Part shown: in pieces, positions 21,608-32,905 of the stretch
Position numbering within the stretch: the stretch's first letter is position 1
Layout: the number at the start of each line of letters is the position of its first letter
Assembly: GCA_002429385.1 (NCBI GenBank)
Contig: DIZL01000039.1
Span: 1-32,905 of the forward strand
Reading direction: 5' to 3'
Source of the DNA: Prolixibacteraceae bacterium UBA6029
GTDB taxonomy: Bacteria > Bacteroidota > Bacteroidia > Bacteroidales > Prolixibacteraceae
DNA length: 32,905 nt
Program-made: the position numbers and the translations under genes
The notes under the pieces: generated by a model
The model's database searches: none
The model's input: the letters and a program-made list of their open reading frames with translations, nothing else
What the model was told of the DNA's origin: nothing

Positions 21608-24600
21608 ATGTCAGTAAAAATTGAAAACCAGAGGATTAGCTTTTCTTCAATTAAAAGCGTATTTGACTATCCTGATTTTCTTGAAGTTCAAGTGAAGTCC
21701 TTCATTGAATTTTTCCAATTAGGTACTACTCCCGATCAACGCAAACTGGAGGGTTTATGTCGGGTGTTTGAAGAAAATTTTCCAATTACCGATACGAGAA
21801 ATAATTTTGTTCTTGAATTTGTGGATTATGCGGTTGACCCACCTCGTTATGCTATTGACGAATGCATCGAACGTGGTTTGACTTTTAGCGTTCCACTAAA
21901 GGCAAAATTGAAATTATATTGTACTGATCCTGAACATGAAGATTTTGATACCGTTGTTCAGGATGTTTATTTGGGGACTGTTCCCTATATGACGCCCAGA
22001 GGTACATTTGTTATTAATGGTGCCGAACGTGTTGTTGTTTCTCAGTTGCATCGTTCTCCCGGAGTATTTTTCGGTCAAAGTATGCATGCTAACGGGACAA
22101 AACTTTATTCAGCCAGGATTATCCCTTTTAAAGGATCATGGATCGAATTTGCAACTGACATCAATAGTGTCATGTTTGCATACATTGATCGCAAGAAAAA
22201 ATTGCCGGTAACTACATTGCTTCGTGCAATCGGATTCGAAAGTGACAAGGATATTCTTGAAATCTTCGATCTTGCTGATGAAATCAAGGTATCAAAATCT
22301 GGTTTAAAGAAAATCGTTGGTCGTAAACTGGCTGCACGTGTTCTAAAAACCTGGATTGAAGACTTTGTGGACGAGGATACGGGTGAAGTTGTATCTATCG
22401 AACGTAACGAGGTTGTTATCGACCGCGAAGTCATTATTGAAAATGATCATATAGACGAAATCATTGATTCTGGAGCAAAAACCATTTTGCTGCATAAAGA
22501 AGACCAGAATCTTCAGGATTACGCCATTATATACAATACTCTTCAGAAAGACCCGTGTAACTCGGAGAAAGAAGCCGTACTTCATATTTACAGGCAGTTG
22601 CGTAATGCAGAACCGCCTGATGATGCAACAGCAAGAGACGTAATTGACAAATTATTCTTTTCTGAAAAAAGATATGACCTCGGTCAGGTAGGACGTTACA
22701 GGATCAATAAGAAATTGGGCCTTAACATCGAAATGAATGTACAGGTACTGACCAAGGAAGATATCATTGAAATTATCAAATATCTGATCAAACTGGTTAA
22801 TTCAAAAACTGACGTTGATGATATTGACCACTTGAGCAACCGTCGTGTGCGCACAGTGGGTGAACAGATGTTTAATCAGTTTGGTGTAGGTTTGGCCCGT
22901 ATGGCCCGTACCATTCGTGAACGTATGAATGTTCGCGACAATGAAGTATTTACACCTATTGATTTGATTAATTCGAAGACTTTATCTTCGGTAATCAATT
23001 CGTTCTTCGGAACAAACGCATTGTCTCAGTTTATGGATCAAACAAATCCATTGGCTGAAATGACTCATAAACGTCGTATGTCAGCTTTGGGACCTGGCGG
23101 TCTTTCCCGTGAAAGAGCAGGTTTTGAGGTTCGTGACGTTCACTTTACCCATTATGGCCGCCTGTGCCCGATTGAAACACCTGAAGGACCAAACATTGGT
23201 TTGATTTCTTCGTTGTGTGTTTTTGCAAAAGTGACTGAATTAGGTTTCATTTCAACTCCATACCGTAAGGTTGTTGATGGAAAAGTGGATCTTACTGTTG
23301 CTGGTTCAATTTATCTGACTGCTGAAGAAGAAGAAGGTAAAGTTATCGCACAGGCCAATGCACCTCTTGATGACGAAGGCAATTTTGTTAATGCCAGGGT
23401 GAAATCACGTTTAGATGGTGATTATCCGATTGTACCAAAAGGTGATGTCAATCTGATGGACGTAGGTCCTAACCAGATTGCTTCCGTGGCTGCATCGTTG
23501 ATTACTTTCCTTGAACATGATGATGCCAACCGTGCATTGATGGGATCTAACATGATGCGCCAGGCAGTACCGCTGCTTCGTCCTGAAGCTCCTATTGTAG
23601 GAACAGGTCTTGAAGCACGCTCTGCACTCGATTCACGTGTTTTAGTTGTTGCCGAAGATGATGGTGTTGTTGAATATGTTGATGCTGACGAGATTTTGAT
23701 TCGTTACGACAAGACAGAAGAAGAAAGATTTGTAAGCTTCGATCCTGAAGTCGTGACCTATCGGATTTCTAAATTTCAAAAAACCAACCAGGGAACGGTT
23801 GTCGATCTTAAACCAATCGTGTTTAAAGGCGACCGCGTGAAAAAAGGACAGGTACTTACCGAAGGTTATGCCACTCAAGGTGGAGAACTTGCTTTGGGAC
23901 GTAACCTTAAAGTAGCCTTCATGCCTTGGCAGGGATATAACTATGAGGATGCAATCGTTATTTCTGAACGCGTTGTTCGGGAAGATGTATTCACCTCAAT
24001 ACATGTTGACGAATATTCTCTGGAAGTTCGCGACACAAAACGTGGGGTGGAGGAATTTACTTCCGATATTCCAAACGTAAGCGAAGAAGCTACAAAGAAT
24101 CTGGACGAAAACGGATTGATTCGTGTGGGGGCAGTTGTAAAACCAGGTGACATCCTGATTGGAAAAATTACTCCTAAAGGTGAATCTGATCCTTCTCCTG
24201 AAGAAAAACTGCTTCGTGCTATCTTTGGTGATAAGGCCGGCGACGTAAAAGATGCATCTTTAAAAGCCTCTCCATCGCTGAATGGAACAATTATCGATAA
24301 GAAACTATTCTCCCGCGTAGTAAAAGATAAAAAGGGTAAAATGGCGACCAAACCTTTGCTCGATTCAATCGACGAAGAATTTGACCGCCATGCATCCGGC
24401 TTACGTGCCAAACTGGAAGATAAACTGTTTACCCTGGTAAATGGTAAAACCAGTCAGGGCGTAAAAGATTATTACGGTGGCGATATTATTGGTAAAAGCA
24501 TCAAATTTACCTTAAAACAGCTTCAGGAAATTGATTATCTGACTATAAATCCAGCTAAATGGACGACAGATAAAGATAAGAATGACATGATTTTCGCCCT

Positions 24601-25420
24601 TATCAACAATTACATCATGAAGCATAAGGAACTTGAGGCTTCATCAAAAAGGAAACGCTACAATGTGACCATTGGAGATGAACTCCCTGCAGGTATTATT
24701 CAGCTTGCTAAAGTTTACGTAGCTAAGAAACGTAAATTGCAGATTGGTGATAAGATGGCAGGACGCCACGGTAATAAAGGTATCGTATCACGTATTGTTC
24801 GTGACGAAGATATGCCTTTTCTAAGCGACGGAACTCCGGTTGATATTGTCCTTAACCCTCTTGGTGTACCTTCGCGTATGAACCTTGGACAGATTTACGA
24901 AACTGTTTTGGGTTGGGCAGGTAAAGAATTGGGCTTGAAATTTGCTACTCCTATTTTTGATGGCGCTACTCTTGATCAGGTATGTGAATATACCGAACAG
25001 GCTGGCGTTCCTCTTTACGGTAAAACATATCTTAGCGACGGTGGTACAGGCGAACCTTTTGATCAACCTGCAACTGTCGGAATTATTTATATGCTGAAAC
25101 TGGGTCACATGGTCGAAGATAAGATGCATGCCCGTTCAATCGGACCATATTCATTGATTACTCAGCAGCCATTGGGCGGTAAAGCTCAGTTCGGAGGCCA
25201 GCGTTTTGGTGAAATGGAAGTTTGGGCGCTCGAAGCATTCGGTGCATCCAACATTCTCCAGGAAATCCTGACTGTGAAATCAGATGACGTATTGGGAAGA
25301 GCAAAAGCATACGAAGCTATTGTAAAGGGAGAACCAATGCCAGCGGCAGGTATTCCTGAATCATTAAACGTTTTGCTTCACGAATTACGTGGCCTTGGTT
25401 TGAGTGTAAACCTGGATTAA
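21608..25420 (+). CDS. rpoB: DNA-directed RNA polymerase subunit beta
   Basis: The 1270-residue subunit has the full set of beta domains. The rifampicin region LSQFMDQTNPLAEMTHKRRMSALGPGG has the drug-sensitive residues at the Asp516, His526 and Ser531 positions of E. coli numbering. Other landmarks are RPEAPIVGTGLE, NYEDAIVISERVV, KMAGRHGNKGIVSRIV (active-site lysines) and the C-terminal GGQRFGEMEVWALEAFGA. It forms the polymerase core with beta prime and alpha. It is co-directional with rpoC 59 bases downstream. The minus-strand ORFs within it are shadows. Confidence 0.99.
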   Translation: MSVKIENQRISFSSIKSVFDYPDFLEVQVKSFIEFFQLGTTPDQRKLEGLCRVFEENFPITDTRNNFVLEFVDYAVDPPRYAIDECIERGLTFSVPLKAKLKLYCTDPEHEDFDTVVQDVYLGTVPYMTPRGTFVINGAERVVVSQLHRSPGVFFGQSMHANGTKLYSARIIPFKGSWIEFATDINSVMFAYIDRKKKLPVTTLLRAIGFESDKDILEIFDLADEIKVSKSGLKKIVGRKLAARVLKTWIEDFVDEDTGEVVSIERNEVVIDREVIIENDHIDEIIDSGAKTILLHKEDQNLQDYAIIYNTLQKDPCNSEKEAVLHIYRQLRNAEPPDDATARDVIDKLFFSEKRYDLGQVGRYRINKKLGLNIEMNVQVLTKEDIIEIIKYLIKLVNSKTDVDDIDHLSNRRVRTVGEQMFNQFGVGLARMARTIRERMNVRDNEVFTPIDLINSKTLSSVINSFFGTNALSQFMDQTNPLAEMTHKRRMSALGPGGLSRERAGFEVRDVHFTHYGRLCPIETPEGPNIGLISSLCVFAKVTELGFISTPYRKVVDGKVDLTVAGSIYLTAEEEEGKVIAQANAPLDDEGNFVNARVKSRLDGDYPIVPKGDVNLMDVGPNQIASVAASLITFLEHDDANRALMGSNMMRQAVPLLRPEAPIVGTGLEARSALDSRVLVVAEDDGVVEYVDADEILIRYDKTEEERFVSFDPEVVTYRISKFQKTNQGTVVDLKPIVFKGDRVKKGQVLTEGYATQGGELALGRNLKVAFMPWQGYNYEDAIVISERVVREDVFTSIHVDEYSLEVRDTKRGVEEFTSDIPNVSEEATKNLDENGLIRVGAVVKPGDILIGKITPKGESDPSPEEKLLRAIFGDKAGDVKDASLKASPSLNGTIIDKKLFSRVVKDKKGKMATKPLLDSIDEEFDRHASGLRAKLEDKLFTLVNGKTSQGVKDYYGGDIIGKSIKFTLKQLQEIDYLTINPAKWTTDKDKNDMIFALINNYIMKHKELEASSKRKRYNVTIGDELPAGIIQLAKVYVAKKRKLQIGDKMAGRHGNKGIVSRIVRDEDMPFLSDGTPVDIVLNPLGVPSRMNLGQIYETVLGWAGKELGLKFATPIFDGATLDQVCEYTEQAGVPLYGKTYLSDGGTGEPFDQPATVGIIYMLKLGHMVEDKMHARSIGPYSLITQQPLGGKAQFGGQRFGEMEVWALEAFGASNILQEILTVKSDDVLGRAKAYEAIVKGEPMPAAGIPESLNVLLHELRGLGLSVNLD

Positions 25421-25479
25421 TTTAAGGAAAATTGATTTGATTTTCCTGAATATAAACTTGTTAAAATAACGATCGATAT

Positions 25480-29748
<4,269 letters not shown>

Positions 29749-29758
29749 TTAATTCGTT

Positions 29759-30082
29759 ATGGAAGATCAGAAAAACAATAACAATCAGTTGCAGATTGAG
29801 TTAACCGAAGAGATTGCCCAGGGAATTTATTCCAATCTGGCGATTATCACTCATTCAAACTCCGAATTTGTACTGGATTTCGTCCGTGTAATGCCTGGCA
29901 TACCAAAAGCGAATGTAAAATCGAGAATTATTTTAACTCCCGAACATGCCAAACGCTTATTACTGGCTTTGCAGGAAAACATTCAGAAATATGAAACCGT
30001 AAATGGCGTTGTTAAGAATGTCAGAGGACACGATCCATTTCTTCCCCCGATGACTTTCGGAGGACCTGTTCCTACCGCTTAA
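29759..30082 (+). CDS. DUF3467 domain protein
   Basis: The 107-residue protein matches the DUF3467 family found behind rpoC in Bacteroidota. Characteristic blocks are GIYSNLAIITHSNSEFVLDFV, MPGIPKANVKSRIILTPEHA and RLLLALQENIQKYE. The fold is probably small alpha/beta, with no signal or membrane segment. Its function is unknown. It begins ten bases after rpoC and ends before a strong terminator, so it is the last gene of the polymerase operon, and a role linked to transcription or translation is a guess from position only. Confidence 0.93.
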   Translation: MEDQKNNNNQLQIELTEEIAQGIYSNLAIITHSNSEFVLDFVRVMPGIPKANVKSRIILTPEHAKRLLLALQENIQKYETVNGVVKNVRGHDPFLPPMTFGGPVPTA

Positions 30083-30106
30083 GAATTTATACAATTCATA
30101 CGCAGA

Positions 30107-30139
30107 AGCCGTCTCAATGTAAATTGGGTCGGCTTTTTT
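30107..30139 (+). terminator. Rho-independent terminator of the rpoBC-DUF3467 operon
   Basis: AGCCGTCTCAAT and ATTGGGTCGGCT pair over twelve positions (two G-U, one T-T) around a four-base loop and are followed by six T. It starts 24 bases after the DUF3467 stop. Confidence 0.88.
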
Positions 30140-30661
30140 CATTAACTAAAAATGCATTAATACTGCCAGAATCGATAGCCATATTCGAAATATTCTGGCT
30201 TCATAAATTGATTAGTTGCATTTTCTCTTTCCTGCTTCCTGCATTTGTCAGAAGGTATTTGAAGCTTTTACTGAGTTCGGAAGAAGCTGAAAGATGTTGA
30301 TAAAATTATTCTGCACTGTTCCTTACTTAAATTCAATTTAAATAAATGGACAATTCAGTAGAAAAGGATTTTTTGAAACCATGGGTTGATTGTTTGATTT
30401 GCTTTGTCTGTCAGCGCTTCAGAGGCTATTTAAAGGTAAATTCATCGATTACGGGCTTAGAGTATCCTCCGCTGTTGTTTCCTCTTTGTAATTGTTCAAA
30501 AAAGTTGCTTGATTTCTTTGGGTTGAATATCTATATTTGCTCACTTTTAAAAATTGAGCCTTGGTTAAAGATCGGATTAATGATGGAGCAGGTATTGATT
30601 TGGAATCGGTTTTTAGAAATGACTAATGAGAGAAAAAAACAATTAACTCAAATAAAAAGGA
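30140..30661. other. Non-coding spacer before the etf operon
   Basis: Apart from the promoter at 30509-30539 I see no gene, RNA or repeat in these 522 bases. A 115-codon ORF (30346-30693) runs through the promoter and into etfB. It has no family resemblance and is very likely chance. Confidence 0.6.
30509..30539 (+). promoter_or_regulatory. Bacteroidota-type promoter of the etf operon
   Basis: TTG at 30509-30511 and TATATTTG at 30532-30539 are 20 bases apart, matching the -33/-7 pattern with a perfect -7 box. The start site would be near 30546, giving a leader of about 115 nt. Confidence 0.65.
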
Positions 30662-31537
30662 ATGAAAGGTTACAAAATTATCGTTCTTGCTAAACAGGTG
30701 CCGGATACGCGCAATGTTGGCAAAGATGCAATGAAAGCCGATGGAACGGTTAACCGGGCTGCCCTGCCGGCTATTTTCAACCCGGAAGATTTAAATGCCC
30801 TCGAACAGGCGCTTCGGATTAAAGACAAATTTCCGGGGACAACCATTACCATTTTAACTATGGGACCAGGTCGTGCCGCTGAGATCATCCGTGAAGGGAT
30901 GTTTCGTGGAGCCGATGATGGTATCCTGCTTACCGACCGTGCTTTTGCAGGTTCTGACACCCTGGCTACTTCCTATGCGCTGGGACAAACACTGAAGAAA
31001 CACGGCAATTACGACATTATCATTGCAGGTCGTCAGGCTATTGATGGTGATACTGCCCAGGTAGGACCACAGGTTGCCGAAAAGCTAGGCCTTCCGCAGG
31101 TGACCTATGTTGAAGAAGTTCTTGCAATCAGCAAAGGTTTTGTCACCATGAAACGTCGTCTTGAACGTGGGGTAGAAGTGGTGAAATGCCCGATTCCATT
31201 GGTGATTACTGTAAATAGTTCGGCTCCCGATTGCCGTGCCCGTAACGCCAAACTGATCATGAAATATAAACATGCCAAGACGATCTCCGAAATGCAGGAG
31301 GCCAATGACGATTATCTGCATTTGTATAACGACCGCCCGTACCTGAATATTAAGGAATGGACGGTTAATGATATTGACGCTGTGGCCGACGAATTGGGAT
31401 TAACCGGTTCGCCTACCAAAGTTAAAAAGGTTGAGAACGTTGTTCTTCAGTCAAAGGGAGCTAAAGTAATTACTTCTTCCGACGAAGATATGGATCAGCT
31501 AATGCGTGAGTTAATTGAAAATCATACCATCGGATAA
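30662..31537 (+). CDS. etfB: Electron transfer flavoprotein subunit beta
   Basis: The 291-residue product starts MKGYKIIVLAKQVPDTRNVG, the usual ETF-beta/FixA opening. It continues with FNPEDLNALEQALRIKD, GRQAIDGDTAQVGPQVAEKLGLP and the recognition-loop region RRLERGVEVVKCPIPLV. The beta subunit binds AMP (or a second FAD in bifurcating types) and docks to acyl-CoA dehydrogenases. With the alpha subunit it passes their electrons on towards the quinone pool. The gene heads an operon with etfA and an acyl-CoA dehydrogenase gene, which fits fatty-acid or short-chain acyl-CoA oxidation or reduction. Confidence 0.96.
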   Translation: MKGYKIIVLAKQVPDTRNVGKDAMKADGTVNRAALPAIFNPEDLNALEQALRIKDKFPGTTITILTMGPGRAAEIIREGMFRGADDGILLTDRAFAGSDTLATSYALGQTLKKHGNYDIIIAGRQAIDGDTAQVGPQVAEKLGLPQVTYVEEVLAISKGFVTMKRRLERGVEVVKCPIPLVITVNSSAPDCRARNAKLIMKYKHAKTISEMQEANDDYLHLYNDRPYLNIKEWTVNDIDAVADELGLTGSPTKVKKVENVVLQSKGAKVITSSDEDMDQLMRELIENHTIG

Positions 31538-31558
31538 TTGATAATACATCCCACAACT

Positions 31559-32578
31559 ATGAATAGTGTTTTTGTTTATTGCGAAATAGAAGACGGTCAG
31601 GTTGCCGAAGTTAGCATGGAATTGCTGACCAAAGGGCGTTCGCTGGCTACCGAATTAAAATGTAAGCTCGAAGCAATAGCCATCGGGTATAAACTGGATG
31701 GAATTGAAAAGGATATTTTCCCCTATGGAGTAGATGTTTTGCACATTGCCGACGACAAAAGGCTGGCTCCGTATACTACTTTACCCCATAATTCGATTGT
31801 GGTTAAACTTTTTCAGGAAGAAAAACCACAGATTGCTTTGATGGGAGCCAGTTCTGTTGGTCGTGATTTAGGTCCTCGCGTCTCATCAGCCTTGCACAGT
31901 GGCTTAACTGCGGATTGTACTTCGCTGGTTATTGGCGATCATGAGGATAAAAAAGCCGATAAGATCTATACTGATTTACTTTACCAGATTCGTCCTGCTT
32001 TTGGAGGCAACATCATTGCTACCATTATTAACCCTGATTGCCGTCCGCAAATGGCCACGGTTCGTGAAGGGGTTATGAAAAAAGAAATTCTTGATCCGAA
32101 ATACAAAGGATCGATCAATAAGCTTGATGTATCGAAATATACTAATGACACTGATTTCGTTGTTGAAATGATCGAGCGTCACATGGAAAAGAGTAAAGTG
32201 AACATCAAAGGAGCCGGAATCATTGTGGCCGGAGGTTATGGTGTTGGCTCGAAGGAAAATTTCAACCTGCTCTTTGAATTGGCTGAAGTATTGGGTGGCG
32301 AAGTTGGCGCCTCACGCGCTGCTGTTGATTCAGGATATGTTGATCACGAACGTCAGGTCGGACAAACCGGTACCACTGTTCGTCCAAAACTCTACATTGC
32401 ATGTGGTATTTCAGGACAAATACAGCACCGTGCAGGAATGGAAGAATCGGCCCAGATTATTGCAATCAATACCGATCCTGAAGCACCGATCAATTCAATT
32501 GCTGATTATGTGATCACAGGCGACGTTGCAGTCATCCTGCCCAAAATGATCAAGTTTTATAAAGCAAATACAAAGTAG
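31559..32578 (+). CDS. etfA: Electron transfer flavoprotein subunit alpha
   Basis: From the ATG at 31559 the protein has 339 residues. The N-terminal domain pairs with EtfB (MNSVFVYCEIEDGQVAEVSM). The C-terminal FAD domain shows the family signature: VAGGYGVGSKENFNLLFELA, GASRAAVDSGYVDHERQVGQTGTTV, then LYIACGISGQIQHRAGM and AINTDPEAPI. An in-frame TTG directly after the etfB stop (31538) would add seven residues, but the ATG fits the family start better. Either way the subunits are made from adjacent cistrons with little or no gap. Confidence 0.96.
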   Translation: MNSVFVYCEIEDGQVAEVSMELLTKGRSLATELKCKLEAIAIGYKLDGIEKDIFPYGVDVLHIADDKRLAPYTTLPHNSIVVKLFQEEKPQIALMGASSVGRDLGPRVSSALHSGLTADCTSLVIGDHEDKKADKIYTDLLYQIRPAFGGNIIATIINPDCRPQMATVREGVMKKEILDPKYKGSINKLDVSKYTNDTDFVVEMIERHMEKSKVNIKGAGIIVAGGYGVGSKENFNLLFELAEVLGGEVGASRAAVDSGYVDHERQVGQTGTTVRPKLYIACGISGQIQHRAGMEESAQIIAINTDPEAPINSIADYVITGDVAVILPKMIKFYKANTK

Positions 32579-32603
32579 TCTTTCATCCGAAAAATTAAAT
32601 ATA

Positions 32604-32905
32604 ATGGCTAATTTTTATACTGACAATAAAGACCTGAAATTCCATTTGACCCATCCATTGATGGAGAGAATTGTTCGTTTGAAAGAACGTAATTTCGAAG
32701 AAAAGAAGAAATTCGATTTTGCTCCCATGGATTACGAAGATGCACAGGATAGCTACGATAAGGTGCTTGAGGTGGTTGGCGAAATCTGTGGTGATATCGT
32801 ATCTCCAAACGCCGAGGGCATCGATGCCGAAGGCCCGAGTGTGGTTGACGGACATGTGGTCTATGCCAGTGGTACGGAAATAAACATTGATGCGCTTCGC
32901 AAAGC
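32604..32905 (+). CDS. Acyl-CoA dehydrogenase family protein, 5' part
   Basis: The first 100 codons are present and the window then ends. The product begins MANFYTDNKDLKFHLTHPLM and continues with the helix ERIVRLKERNFEEKKKFDFA and DYEDAQDSYDKVLEVVGEIC, typical of the long acyl-CoA dehydrogenases of Bacteroidota. The catalytic Glu and FAD motifs lie beyond the edge. It follows etfA by 25 bases and would deliver electrons to the EtfAB pair. Confidence 0.9.
   Translation, partial: MANFYTDNKDLKFHLTHPLMERIVRLKERNFEEKKKFDFAPMDYEDAQDSYDKVLEVVGEICGDIVSPNAEGIDAEGPSVVDGHVVYASGTEINIDALRK

Noticed and set aside
21608..25420. Rifampicin-resistance changes in rpoB
   Set aside because: The positions matching Asp516, His526 and Ser531 of E. 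coli are unchanged.
30346..30693. 115-codon ORF before etfB
   Set aside because: It contains the strong etf promoter, overlaps the etfB start by 32 bases, has no family resemblance and an odd Cys/Leu/Phe-rich composition. Chance ORF.

Overview
The window is chromosomal DNA of a Bacteroidota bacterium. The evidence is a T9SS PorT gene beside menG, a lipoprotein Omp85 (TamL type), a DUF3467 gene behind rpoC, promoters of the TTTG-N18-21-TAnnTTTG type, and almost no Shine-Dalgarno sequences. Gene order and proteins fit a free-living Bacteroidales/Marinilabiliales-like lineage, but I cannot fix the genus from sequence alone.

Layout. Positions 1-765 hold a nitroreductase gene wrecked by an internal deletion and by inserted sequence rich in perfect palindromes. 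Positions 766-3374 (minus strand) are a possible operon of an SDR oxidoreductase, an Ldh2/malate dehydrogenase-family protein and a GT2-like glycosyltransferase. Positions 3483-7643 (plus) hold a degenerate PurL/AIR-synthase-like protein, MenG/UbiE, PorT and a COG2509-type FAD oxidoreductase, closely packed. A TrmH/SpoU methyltransferase (minus) is convergent with these genes and divergent from tamL. Two unrelated subclasses of class II fructose-bisphosphate aldolase (IIB on minus, IIA on plus) flank a 730-bp spacer that may encode a 59-aa peptide. A membrane-anchored protein with four HhH modules follows.

Positions 15149-29748 are a long expression-machinery block: rpsU, xerC, hpf, then tRNA-Thr(TGT), tRNA-Tyr, tRNA-Gly, tRNA-Thr(GGT) and tuf, then a decayed tRNA-Trp-like sequence, secE, nusG, rplK, rplA, rplJ, rplL, rpoB and rpoC. 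The order tRNA-Thr/Tyr/Gly/Thr-tuf and secE-nusG-rplKAJL-rpoBC is the one known from E. coli. A boxA-like site precedes the tRNAs, a terminator follows tuf, and a terminator-like hairpin sits between rplL and rpoB. DUF3467 closes the block before a strong terminator. The right end is an etfB-etfA-acyl-CoA dehydrogenase operon, cut by the window edge, that feeds electrons from acyl-CoA oxidation to the quinone pool.

Most of the window is housekeeping and I found no new multi-gene system. The unusual signals are small: several tRNAs with base changes at structurally important positions (including a paired A19/T56 change in tRNA-Gly), the broken tRNA-Trp-like gene, a consensus Shine-Dalgarno only on hpf, a dispersed 55-bp repeat, and a PurL-like protein that has lost its signature residues.
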